DNA of 10,136 nucleotides from SAR202 cluster bacterium (GCA_030740335.1 JASLXL010000244.1:1-10136); one strand, 5' to 3'. Shown: positions 1 through 6,481, counted from the first letter of the stretch. Notes: generated by a model from the letters alone, not told the origin. Numbers and translations are program-made.

Positions 1-278
1 GCTTCCATGACGTTGTACGTGCCTACGATGTCGTTCTTGTGAATCGAGTCCCAGGGCGCGTCCGCCCTAGGATCCGCCGCCAGGTGGACGACGGTTTGCT
101 GGTCTTCAAACGCGGGCCTGATCGCATCGAGGTCGGAGATATCCGCCACGTGGGATCTGTAGCCGTACGCCGGTTTGACATCGAGGCTGGTCAGTTCGTA
201 TTTGTCGCCTATTCGCTCGGTGATCACTCGACCGATGCGCCCTGCCATGCCCGTTATCAGGACCTGCCGTTTTGCCAC
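1..278 (-). CDS. NAD-dependent epimerase/dehydratase (extended SDR), N-terminal part
   Basis: This gene encodes the first 92 residues of a cytoplasmic NAD(P)-binding sugar epimerase, dehydratase or uronate dehydrogenase-like enzyme; the rest lies beyond the window edge. The Rossmann GxxGxxG motif is seen as G10-MA-G13-RI-G16 after a hydrophobic strand (QVLITG). An acidic residue follows the second strand (SLDV, D33), which suggests NAD rather than NADP. The segments VADISD (about 44-49), VVHLAADP (63-70) and N-D-I-V-G-T-Y-N-V (82-90) match the usual extended-SDR order. The start is GTG at 278, chosen because AGGAGA (290-285) lies six bases upstream and the reading begins just before the nucleotide-binding strand. 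The oxidoreductase gene upstream on the same strand suggests a carbohydrate-related role. The catalytic YxxxK is outside the window, so the exact reaction cannot be assigned. The family call is firm; substrate is unknown. Confidence 0.85.
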   Translation of the reverse strand, partial: MAKRQVLITGMAGRIGRVITERIGDKYELTSLDVKPAYGYRSHVADISDLDAIRPAFEDQQTVVHLAADPRADAPWDSIHKNDIVGTYNVME

Positions 279-579
279 ACGATATCTCCTGGAAATCTGA
301 ATGAGCCTGGGGACCAGAATGCCATCTGACCCGCCCGGTCCTACTCTAGCACGTGATCTCCCGGAACAGCGAGATGTAATCAGGAGTATTTGCATCTCTG
401 GATCAAGGTTCTCGACCAAGGGCATGTTACTGAGAGCAGATCGATTAGGGTTTCCTCCCCAATCGGTAGGGGCAGACCACCTGTGAAGTTGGTAGGTTAT
501 TACTCTAGGGGGCAGGGCAAGTCTTTGACATACTACTGGCTGTTCCCCGACGAATGTTCTAATTCGAGGTTGATATAGA
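279..579. other. 301-base intergenic gap, no convincing gene
   Basis: This gap separates the stop of the oxidoreductase gene from the start of the epimerase gene, both on the minus strand. Short open frames exist on the plus strand (for example 390-578) but have no recognisable protein pattern and no good ribosome binding site. The only clear site is the AGGAGA ribosome binding site of the epimerase at 285-290. A loose inverted repeat GAGATG/CATCTC (about 371-397) is present but has a long loop. The gap length suggests that the epimerase has its own promoter, but I could not identify a convincing -35/-10 pair. Confidence 0.5.
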
Positions 580-1662
580 CTACTCGTCCCGTTGGTATTT
601 TGGTTGCCTGGGGGCTACACCTCTTTCGAGCCTGACGGAGCTGCCCTCAAGGGGTAAGTTCACGCGGGAACCTCCACGGAGATGAGATTCGATTACCCCG
701 AATATGAGCTCGGTAGAAGCTCGGGCGTTCCGAACTCCGCCTCGAGGCGGCTCGCCCGTGTCCAACGAATGGACCAGGTCCTCGACGAGCCTAAGGGTCG
801 AACTGGCGCGCTCGTATGTCGGGAACTCTTTCTGAACCAGGTCGGACCTTCCACGGTGATCGGTCGAGCCGACGACCCTCATCTGCCACTCCTTCCCGTT
901 GGCCAGGGCCGTCAGCACGCCACGTTCGCACACAGCCTCCCACTCGGAGCGTCGACCGGAGTTGAGGGCATACGCTGTAACGCCGTTTTCGAAGTGGATG
1001 GTTCCTTGTCCGATGGGGTCGAGTACCAGTCGACCGTCAACCATGGCTTCGTCGCCGTTCTGCAGATGACCCTGCACCCAATTCACCGGGGTGTCGTTAT
1101 TTAGGCGGAGCACTAAGTCGAAGCTGTGGCTGGCTCCGTTGAAGAGGGGGCCGGTGTCGTGGATGATCAGTGACTGCAGGGTTCCCAACTCCCCACTGTC
1201 GATTACCGCCTTCAGCGTGTCGAATCCCGGATCCCAGCGGCGGTTAGTGCCAAGATTGAAGTGCACGCCATTGGACTCGCATACCTCCACCATCGATTCC
1301 ACCTCGGCCATCGACGCGGCCATGGCCTTTTCGGCGTAGATAGCCTTGACGCCATGGGTCGCAGCGTATGAGACGATCTCGGCGCGTTGCTCGGGCTGAG
1401 TCGCTACGCTCACGATGTCGGGCTGCACCTCGTCGATCATGATCTTGTAGTCGGTGTACTGTGCGTATTTCGGAACCCCATACCGGGTTCCTACCTGCTC
1501 CATGACGTCTGTTCGGAGGTCAGAGCACGCTACCATAGTCGTCCTATCGCAAGCCTCATAACCCGCGGCGTGGGAGTAGGCCCCACCACCCGCGAACACC
1601 TCGTTGTCAATGAAAGCACCCATGCGGCTGCATCCTATAAGAGCTGCTTGATACGTTGTCAC
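580..1662 (-). CDS. Gfo/Idh/MocA family oxidoreductase
   Basis: This is a 360-residue NAD(P)-dependent dehydrogenase of the Gfo/Idh/MocA family, cytoplasmic, typically acting on sugars, inositols or related polyols. The N-terminal Rossmann strand AALIGCSRMG (about 6-15) replaces the usual GxGxxG with G-C-S-R-M-G. The signature EKP is seen as AEKAM, with the family's Lys kept at about residue 112 but Pro changed to Ala. The C-terminal alpha/beta domain carries NRRWDPG (about 140) and the active-site region GASHSFDL with His about 179 and Asp about 182. An ATG at 1677 in the same frame gives five more residues, but it has no purine-rich site before it, whereas GTG at 1662 is preceded at five bases by GGAGG; I therefore prefer GTG. 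The hypothetical gene upstream ends 14-29 bases before the start, so the two look co-transcribed. Stop is TAG. Substrate is unknown. Confidence 0.9.
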   Translation of the reverse strand: MTTYQAALIGCSRMGAFIDNEVFAGGGAYSHAAGYEACDRTTMVACSDLRTDVMEQVGTRYGVPKYAQYTDYKIMIDEVQPDIVSVATQPEQRAEIVSYAATHGVKAIYAEKAMAASMAEVESMVEVCESNGVHFNLGTNRRWDPGFDTLKAVIDSGELGTLQSLIIHDTGPLFNGASHSFDLVLRLNNDTPVNWVQGHLQNGDEAMVDGRLVLDPIGQGTIHFENGVTAYALNSGRRSEWEAVCERGVLTALANGKEWQMRVVGSTDHRGRSDLVQKEFPTYERASSTLRLVEDLVHSLDTGEPPRGGVRNARASTELIFGVIESHLRGGSRVNLPLEGSSVRLERGVAPRQPKYQRDE

Positions 1663-1666
1663 TGCA

Positions 1667-1672
1667 CCCTCC
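1667..1672 (-). promoter_or_regulatory. Ribosome binding site that decides the oxidoreductase start
   Basis: GGAGGG on the minus strand lies just before GTG at 1662-1660. The competing upstream tandem ATG codons (1677 and 1674) have no Shine-Dalgarno-like sequence before them, and the second ATG overlaps this site. It therefore favours the GTG start. Confidence 0.55.
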
Positions 1673-1691
1673 ATCATGATTTGAAAAGTGT

Positions 1692-1787
1692 TTAGGAGCC
1701 GCTATCGAAATACAACTTCGGCATCGGGCCTGGAAGTGGCTGGTTGATGTGTATACCGTGGATTTTCTTGATCTTGCCGGCAAGTCA
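1692..1787 (-). pseudogene. In-frame C-terminal continuation after the TGA
   Basis: Reading through the TGA at 1787-1785 without any frame change gives thirty more codons (beginning LAGKIKKIHGIHINQPLPG and ending FDSGS) before TAA at 1694-1692. This stretch looks like a real protein C terminus: amphipathic Lys/Ile helix, HGI, then a Pro-rich tail. It ends 14 bases before the earliest possible oxidoreductase start, which is normal operon spacing. It therefore appears to be the original C terminus of the small protein, giving a full length of 112 residues with Trp at position 82. Confidence 0.6.
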
Positions 1788-2030
1788 TTTGTCGAACTCG
1801 TTAGTCGACTTGCCAAGCATATTCATGAACGAGTCGCTTCCGGAGCCCTCCTGAAGAACCGCCACCATGGTGCCCATTGGCGTCTCGGCCAGCCATGCGG
1901 CGTGCCGGGTCAAACTGTGACGCTGGTTCATGTCCTTGATGACCGCACTACGTGCGCCGGTGCACTCTTCGATCCAAGCTTCCCAGGTATCAACCTTGTT
2001 TTCAAGAGGGTTGGCTATCACAAATCCCAT
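1785..2030 (-). CDS. Small hypothetical protein, cut short by in-frame TGA
   Basis: The translated part is 81 residues, beginning at ATG 2030 with AGGAG (2040-2036) five bases upstream. I do not recognise it with certainty. The pattern (NPLENKVDTWEAW, then GARS, RHSLTRHAAWLAETPMG, VAVLQEG, and STNEFDK at the end) resembles small alpha/beta monooxygenase-like or DUF6176-like proteins of about 100-115 residues, in which Phe-Asp-x-Trp is followed by a helix and an HGI motif. Here the codon after FDK (residue 82) is TGA, and the same frame then continues open for 30 codons. So the product is either truncated, or the TGA is a mutation or sequence error from TGG. It is divergent from the PPOX pseudogene and directly upstream of the oxidoreductase gene. 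No catalytic residues can be named. Confidence 0.65.
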   Translation of the reverse strand: MGFVIANPLENKVDTWEAWIEECTGARSAVIKDMNQRHSLTRHAAWLAETPMGTMVAVLQEGSGSDSFMNMLGKSTNEFDK

Positions 2031-2060
2031 GGTTTCTCCTAACGTCTGACAGAGTCATTG

Positions 2061-2086
2061 CCCACACTCTCAGTTGTGGGTGTGGG
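2061..2086. repeat. Inverted repeat between divergent genes, possible operator
   Basis: CCCACAC (2061-2067) is complementary to GTGTGGG (2080-2086), and CCCACA also pairs with TGTGGG at 2075-2080, so two nested stems are possible. It sits in the 91-base gap between the divergent starts at 2030 and 2122. On the minus strand it lies just downstream of a perfect TTGACA, where a -10 box and start site would fall. Overlap with a promoter would suit a repressor site, but this is inference. Confidence 0.35.
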
Positions 2087-2094
2087 AGTAAAGG

Positions 2095-2100
2095 TGTCAA
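2095..2100 (-). promoter_or_regulatory. Candidate -35 box for the small hypothetical gene
   Basis: The minus strand reads TTGACA here, a perfect -35 hexamer, about 65 bases before the ATG at 2030. The sequence at the expected -10 distance is poor (CACAAC-like), so the promoter is only tentative and may need an activator or an extended element. Confidence 0.3.
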
Positions 2101-2121
2101 CGCTGCGGACGGGAGGACGGA

Positions 2122-2574
2122 ATGATTGCGAATTTGAGTGACGAGGAGACGGCCAGGCTCGAGGCGTTTCTGGTCCCGCCGAGCATTGCCGTGCTGGCGA
2201 GCCTAAACGGCAGCGGGTTGCCACAGATATCGCCGATCTGGTACTGGTACTCTGAGGGCTGGGTAACCATGTCCACGGTCTCAGAGACGGTGAAATCTCG
2301 AAATATCGTTTGAGACGGAAGAGCGTTGGTGTGCGTCTACTCCGAGCCCGAGGCATTCGAGTAAGGAAGCCCGAGCGGAGCGGTGACAGTGATCGACGAC
2401 GATTCGCTGTGGACCGAGACGTGCGCAATAGTTGATCGCTACGAACTGCCCGAAGATGCAGACAAAAGGATGCGCCGTTTGGAGCACCACAACAGGATAA
2501 TCTTGTCTCTGGAGATCGACTGGTTGCACTGCGGTCGAAGTGACGTGCGAAGAGAAACCAGAGTCTCTGTATAA
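2122..2574 (+). pseudogene. PPOX-type (pyridoxamine 5'-phosphate oxidase-like) pseudogene
   Basis: An intact gene here would encode about 150 residues of the split-barrel PPOX family, which binds FMN, F420 or similar cofactors. Starting at ATG 2122 with GGGAGG (2111-2116) five bases upstream, the frame reads IAVLASLNGSG, PQISPIWYWY and ETVKSRNIV, typical of the family's first strands. Codon 64 is then TGA (2311-2313), where the family usually has Arg in RNxxRD. The same frame continues DGRALVCVYSEPEAFE to a TAA at codon 81 (2362-2364), at the site of a common Tyr, and then GAVTVIDDD, a helix, RLEHHNRIILSL and a natural TAA at 2572-2574. No insertion or deletion is needed to align both breaks, so the damage is two nonsense substitutions. 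The last 20 residues fit the family poorly. Either a recent pseudogene or sequence errors; function is presumed lost. Confidence 0.75.
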
Positions 2575-2728
2575 TCGCGACTTTATCCGCAAAGCCCTCT
2601 GCGCTAGAATTGGTCGCATTCCGGTGACACTGCGGCGATGAAATTCCTGAGAGTTGCGGATCGCGTAGTATAAGTTTAGGGGCCCCAACGGGCGCGACGA
2701 TGCGCTGACACCACACAGAGGGACGTCA

Positions 2729-4246
2729 ATGACTCGGCTATCAGTGCGAATCCTGGCAGGTGCGGTGGTGCTGGCTCTGATGGCGCTGGTGTTGACTTGG
2801 CCTGCTTCAGAGGCTAGGGCGGCTGGGCCAAAGCTGGAGTCGTACGGGATCACCAGCGAGTTTCCCGCGGGATTTCGCATCAGGGCTCAAGCGAGCGGTG
2901 AGAACGAGATTACCTCTGTAGCCGTGCACTTGAGGGTCGGGCAGTTGACCAGCGGTACGTACAACTACCTGGACTTGGAAAAGGTCGAGGGAAGCCGGAA
3001 CCTGGTGGACGGCGAGTTTTTCTGGCGGACCGAAACCGTTTCGAACTACATTCCACCTGGGACCATCATCAGGTATAGCTTCGAGATCGAAGATTCAGCT
3101 GGCCAGAAGCTAGAAACTGAGACATTCGATTTCATCTACTTCGATGCGCGTTTTGTTGACGACGAAGGCAACTCCAGGTGGGAGGAGGTCTCCGACAGTG
3201 CGGTTACGGTGGCCTACAAGGGACCTGTCAAGAAACGTGCTGAAGAGATACTTAGGACCATCGTCGAGACCCTGGATAAGATGGTTCCTATCATGGGCGA
3301 AGAGGCAATTGCCGAGCCCATTCGCGTCACGATGTACAACAACAACAAGGAGATGCTCGAGGCGTTGCCGCCAAAGAGTGCGGCTATTAGTCGCGAGCTG
3401 ATCACGGAGGGGCAGGCCTTTACCGAAGTCGGAACCCTTTTGGTTCTGGGTGGAGGGCGCCTAGCCCTCGGCACCGCCTCACATGAGGTCATGCACATCA
3501 TCACCCACCGGGTCGGCGACAGTGTGTTCCGGCGCGTGCCCTCGTGGCTGAGTGAAGGCCTTTCGGAGTTCGCCAACGTGGACCCCGGCTTTTCTTACGA
3601 CATTGCGTTGGACTTCGCCATTGAGACCGATCGCCTGCTGCCTCACGTCTTCATGTCCGGATTGCCGGGAGAGTCCGAAGACGTCATCATCTTCTATGGT
3701 CAATCTCGGAGCATCGTCAGGATGATGATCTCCGATTTCGGTCCTGAGAAAATGAAGCAGTTCATGTCGAGTCTGCAGAGCGGCAACAATATGGATAGAG
3801 CGCTCACTGAAGTGTATGGCTTCACCACGCAGACGTTGGACATCGCCTGGCGATCGGCCATTGGCGCGAAGCAACTGGACCTGACGGCTCGCACACAGGC
3901 GCGTCCCACCGCTGTGCCGCAGCGCGTTCCGTTGTTGTACAGCCTGACGCCTCAGGCCCAGTCGGAGGTCGTCGAAGATGCCGAGGATCTGGCGACAGCC
4001 ACACCTGATCCGACTGCGACCCCAGAGCCTACCGCTGTGCCTACACCGGCGCCAGAGATGGCAGTTGCCGTACCGGACGCAGATGTGGAACCGACGGTGT
4101 TGCTTGCCTCGGATTCCGAGCCGAGGCAGACCGGATCTGGAGCATCTTGCAACCCGTCGGCTTCGGGCGCGGCAGGACCACTTGACGTGACGACAGTGGG
4201 ATTCTTGCTGGGGCTAGTGGGTCTGGGACTGCGAAGAAGGTTCTAG
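2729..4246 (+). CDS. Secreted peptidase MA-like (gluzincin) metallohydrolase
   Basis: This 505-residue protein is predicted to be an exported zinc metallopeptidase. A signal peptide spans residues 1-32 (hydrophobic core LAGAVVLALMALVLTW, cleavage near ARAA). An Ig-like beta domain follows at about 35-140, with YIPPGTIIRYSFEIED typical of this domain in peptidase MA-like proteins. The catalytic domain (about 150-380) has the zinc motif H252-E-V-M-H256 and the third ligand E276 in WLSEGLSEF, the gluzincin arrangement. YGQSRSIVRMMI and the IAWRSAIGA segment fit the family C-terminal helix bundle. A Thr/Pro-rich linker lies at about 421-445. The tail has Cys474, a hydrophobic helix (about 491-501) and RRRF at the end, like a surface-sorting or membrane anchor. 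Start is ATG with GAGGGA (2718-2723) five bases upstream; stop is TAG. It is convergent with the transporter genes. Substrate unknown. Confidence 0.9.
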   Translation: MTRLSVRILAGAVVLALMALVLTWPASEARAAGPKLESYGITSEFPAGFRIRAQASGENEITSVAVHLRVGQLTSGTYNYLDLEKVEGSRNLVDGEFFWRTETVSNYIPPGTIIRYSFEIEDSAGQKLETETFDFIYFDARFVDDEGNSRWEEVSDSAVTVAYKGPVKKRAEEILRTIVETLDKMVPIMGEEAIAEPIRVTMYNNNKEMLEALPPKSAAISRELITEGQAFTEVGTLLVLGGGRLALGTASHEVMHIITHRVGDSVFRRVPSWLSEGLSEFANVDPGFSYDIALDFAIETDRLLPHVFMSGLPGESEDVIIFYGQSRSIVRMMISDFGPEKMKQFMSSLQSGNNMDRALTEVYGFTTQTLDIAWRSAIGAKQLDLTARTQARPTAVPQRVPLLYSLTPQAQSEVVEDAEDLATATPDPTATPEPTAVPTPAPEMAVAVPDADVEPTVLLASDSEPRQTGSGASCNPSASGAAGPLDVTTVGFLLGLVGLGLRRRF

Positions 4247-4288
4247 GAACGGAGCCGAGAGGCTAGGGACTGGGGCTAGTTCAGAACC

Positions 4289-4314
4289 CCGATCTAACGT
4301 CTATTGGTGATCGG
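4289..4314. terminator. Weak hairpin between convergent genes
   Basis: CCGATC (4289-4294) and GATCGG (4309-4314) form a perfect 6-bp stem with a 14-base loop, in the 109-base gap between the convergent peptidase and permease genes. No T-run follows on either strand, so terminator function is a guess from position only. Confidence 0.25.
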
Positions 4315-4328
4315 CTCACATAACGAGT

Positions 4329-4371
4329 CCCCAGAAACCCAGTATCTGCCTTCAGCTACCTGGTTCTGGGG
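4329..4371. repeat. Inverted repeat spanning the DppC stop codon
   Basis: CCCCAGA plus ACC (4329-4339) pairs with GGT plus TCTGGGG (4362-4371), with one unpaired A. The stem is about 10 bp with a loop of 22 bases. It covers the end of the permease gene and could protect or terminate either convergent transcript. There is no T-run. Confidence 0.3.
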
Positions 4372-5360
4372 TTCAGGACGTCGTAGAGGGAGTCGCCCAG
4401 GAGATTCCATGACAGGACCATCATCCACGCGGCGATGCCCGGCGCCAGAAGCATCCAGTATTCATTACGCAGCACGCTGATGTGACCACCCTGCAGCAAC
4501 ATGACCCCTAGGCTGGGACGTGGCGGTTGGATGCCCAGGCCTATCCAGCTCAAGATTATCTCGGCGCCGACCATGGAGCCCATCCCCGCGGTTACAGTGA
4601 TGACCATGGGGCCGATCGCATTGGGCAGCAAGTGGACGAAGAGGATGCGAGGTGTGGACGCTCCTATGGCCTTCGCTGATTCCACAAACTGAGTTTCCTT
4701 CAGCGCGAGAACTTGGGCCCGAAGCAGTCGTGCTGCACCGAACCAGCTGAACGACACCAAGGCAATCGAGATTACTATGTAGTCTGCTACCCCTGATCTT
4801 ACGAGCCCATCGAGGGCCGTATTATCCTCCAACCACCTTACCCAATCCAGAATACGCGGACGCAAGGTGGCCGCTATAATGATGACCAGGAATATGTCGG
4901 GAAATGACGATGTAACCTCTCCGGTCCGCATAATGATCGAATCGACCCGCCCTCCGAAGTAACCCGACAGGAGACCGAGGGTCACGCCGATGAACAGGCC
5001 ACCGGTGGCCATGGCGACGATCGTCAGCAGCATCGTGTTCTGAATGCCCCACAGAACTCTTGTGAATAGGTCGCGTCCCAACCTGTCGGTTCCGGCGAAG
5101 TGTGACTTGGTGAAGAATCCGCCAATACCCTGGTCGGTGACTATATTTGGGGCCTGTAGGATCGCGCTGTAGTCCTGGGCCGTGTAGTCGTAGGGAGTGA
5201 TCCAGTTGGCAAGGGCACTACCGATGTAGAGCACCAGCAACGTCACCATGCAGCCGAATGCGATCTTTTTCCGCAACAGCCGTCCGAAGGCCCTGGTGAA
5301 GTGGCCCCTGCGTTTTGGCTGTCGACGTTCGGTTGCGAGACTTAGTTCTTGGACTGCCAC
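4356..5360 (-). CDS. Peptide/nickel-type ABC transporter permease, DppC-like
   Basis: This is an inner-membrane permease of about 334 residues, the second membrane subunit of a dipeptide/oligopeptide/nickel-type importer. The N-terminal cytoplasmic stretch is basic (RRQPKRRGHF), followed by a first membrane segment (about 33-51). After that comes the loop GTDRLGRDLFTRVLWG (about 90-105), a hallmark of DppC/OppC proteins. The EAA loop that contacts the ATPase is seen as AKAIGASTPRILFVHLLPNA (about 229-248). The C terminus WNLLGDSLYDVLNPRTR is typical. The start is uncertain: ATG at 5411 or TTG at 5420 would overlap the preceding permease gene by about 45-55 bases. GTG at 5360, with AGGG five bases upstream and lying just after the upstream stop, gives a normal N terminus and is preferred. 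It ends the transporter operon; no ATPase gene follows. Stop is TAG. Confidence 0.93.
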   Translation of the reverse strand: MAVQELSLATERRQPKRRGHFTRAFGRLLRKKIAFGCMVTLLVLYIGSALANWITPYDYTAQDYSAILQAPNIVTDQGIGGFFTKSHFAGTDRLGRDLFTRVLWGIQNTMLLTIVAMATGGLFIGVTLGLLSGYFGGRVDSIIMRTGEVTSSFPDIFLVIIIAATLRPRILDWVRWLEDNTALDGLVRSGVADYIVISIALVSFSWFGAARLLRAQVLALKETQFVESAKAIGASTPRILFVHLLPNAIGPMVITVTAGMGSMVGAEIILSWIGLGIQPPRPSLGVMLLQGGHISVLRNEYWMLLAPGIAAWMMVLSWNLLGDSLYDVLNPRTR

Positions 5361-5367
5361 TGTGACC

Positions 5368-6303
5368 CTAGTTGTAGCGGATACGTGGATCGATAAACGC
5401 GTATGCGACATCTGCGGCAAGATTGGCGAGCACGAAGGCCGAGGCCGCGATCAGCGTGACTGCCATGATCACGGGATAGTCGCGGTTGAAGACAGACTCG
5501 ACCGCGAACCGCCCAATGCCCGGGACGCCGAGGATGGTCTCGACGATGAACGAACCGCTGATGAGGCCTGCCAGGGAGAAGCTCAATATCGTGATGATTG
5601 GGATCATCGCGTTTCGAGCCACGTGCCGCGATTCGACCATCTGTGGTTCGAGCCCCTTGGATTTGGCTGTGCGTATGAAGTCTTGGCCCAGGACATCCAG
5701 CGTGCTGGCTCGCATGAGCCGGACGAACCCTGCTATCCCCGGGACCCCCATGGTTATCGCCGGTACTAGGATGCGAACGTCGAAGAAGCCTCCCCATCCA
5801 GAGCACGGCACCCAGTGCAGCTTTAAGCAAAATACCCATAGAAGCCCAGGTACACTCACCATGATTGGTATGGACATGAGCGCGAGGGCAACCGTCACCG
5901 TCGCCGGGTCTTGCCACCTGCCTTGCCAGTGGGCGATCCAGAACCCAAGGGGCAGACCTATGCCGACGGCCACGATCATAGCGGCTATGGCAAGCTGCGC
6001 CGACACCCACATTTTCTGCAGAATCAATCCCTTGACTGGCTGACCACGGAACCTCAGGCTCTCGCCAAAGTCCCCTCGCAAGAAGTTCCAGACGTAGTCT
6101 ATGTACTGGATGTGGAACGGGCGGTCGAGGCCCAGCTCATGGCGCAAGTTCTTCGTCACCTGGGAGTCGGGGTCGTACCTGTTGCCCAGCATCACGATCA
6201 CAGGATCACCCGGCCCGAAGCGTCCCAGCGTGAAAGTGATGAAGGACACCGCCAACAACAGGAACGGAAGCCATGCGAGTCGCCGAACTATGTATACCCA
6301 CAT
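5368..6303 (-). CDS. Peptide/nickel-type ABC transporter permease, DppB-like
   Basis: This 311-residue inner-membrane protein is the first membrane subunit of a dipeptide/oligopeptide/nickel-type importer. It opens with YIVRRLAWLPFLLLAVSFITF (first membrane segment at about residues 10-27), then has the periplasmic GDPV segment (32-35) and LGLDRPFHIQYIDYV (57-71). Membrane helices follow at about 100-125 and 135-160. The EAA loop, AKSKGLEPQMVESRHVARNA (213-232), and the end FIDPRIRYN (303-311) are classic for DppB. ATG at 6303 is preceded by GAGGT about eight bases upstream. The downstream permease starts about 7 bases after its TAG stop, so the two are likely translationally coupled. It is 219 bases from the upstream lipoprotein gene, with strong hairpins in between. 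Confidence 0.95.
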   Translation of the reverse strand: MWVYIVRRLAWLPFLLLAVSFITFTLGRFGPGDPVIVMLGNRYDPDSQVTKNLRHELGLDRPFHIQYIDYVWNFLRGDFGESLRFRGQPVKGLILQKMWVSAQLAIAAMIVAVGIGLPLGFWIAHWQGRWQDPATVTVALALMSIPIMVSVPGLLWVFCLKLHWVPCSGWGGFFDVRILVPAITMGVPGIAGFVRLMRASTLDVLGQDFIRTAKSKGLEPQMVESRHVARNAMIPIITILSFSLAGLISGSFIVETILGVPGIGRFAVESVFNRDYPVIMAVTLIAASAFVLANLAADVAYAFIDPRIRYN

Positions 6304-6380
6304 TGCCGGAACCTCACGTCGCGGGACCGCGCTGTCTTCGCTGTTTTCGAGGTCAACAATAGGAGATGCAGGCCCTTACA

Positions 6381-6416
6381 GCAAGAGGGGCCTCGATATA
6401 TCGAGGCCCCTCTTGC
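6381..6416 (-). terminator. Perfect 36-base palindrome, likely attenuator or RNA-stabilising hairpin
   Basis: The two 18-base arms (left arm GCAAGAGGGGCCTCGATA) are exact reverse complements with no spacer, so RNA from either strand could fold into a very stable GC-rich stem. It lies between the binding-protein gene and the permease genes of one operon. Neither side has a T-run, which speaks against a simple intrinsic terminator. A processing barrier that protects upstream mRNA, or partial attenuation that makes more binding protein than permease, fits better. This role is inferred from position. Confidence 0.6.
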
Positions 6417-6419
6417 ATT

Positions 6420-6437
6420 CACTGTTCAATAACAGTG
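6420..6437. repeat. Second hairpin beside the palindrome
   Basis: CACTGTT (6420-6426) and AACAGTG (6431-6437) form a perfect 7-bp stem with the 4-base loop CAAT. It lies three bases from the 36-base palindrome, so the two stems would stack in tandem in the operon mRNA. Confidence 0.5.
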
Positions 6438-6461
6438 GGGCTGACGATGGGAGTACCCTTG

Positions 6462-6481
6462 CATCTCAATGCGGCGAGATG
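6462..6481. repeat. Small inverted repeat in the same gap
   Basis: CATCTC (6462-6467) pairs with GAGATG (6476-6481) across an 8-base loop. Alone this is weak, but it sits between two stronger stems in the same intercistronic gap. Confidence 0.3.

Noticed and set aside
525..530. TTGACA on the plus strand as a promoter.
   Set aside because: No -10-like hexamer lies at 16-18 bases and no plus-strand gene follows.
390..578. A 62-codon plus-strand frame in the 301-base gap.
   Set aside because: No ribosome binding site and no recognisable protein pattern; it ends just before the oxidoreductase stop on the other strand.
1785..2313. Reassignment of TGA to Trp as the explanation of the broken genes.
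   Set aside because: One of the two suspect TGA codons sits at an Arg position and a third stop is TAA. All intact genes use only TGG for Trp, and an RF2 gene with a TGA-dependent frameshift is present in the window.
2654..2674. TTGCGG and TATAAG upstream of the metallopeptidase as a promoter.
   Set aside because: The spacing is about nine bases, too short for a sigma-70 promoter.
2039..2716. A 225-codon open frame on the minus strand across the PPOX pseudogene.
   Set aside because: It is rich in Ser, Arg and Pro with no family pattern, and runs antisense to a recognisable PPOX reading. It is a shadow frame.
5361..5420. Start of the DppC-like gene at TTG 5420 or ATG 5411.
   Set aside because: Both give a long overlap with the preceding permease gene and an atypical N terminus; GTG 5360 has a ribosome binding site and a normal N terminus. 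ATG 5411 cannot be fully excluded.
5342..6010. A 222-codon minus-strand frame inside the DppB-like gene.
   Set aside because: Rich in Arg, His and Gly with no membrane segments; it is the shifted frame of a firmly identified permease.
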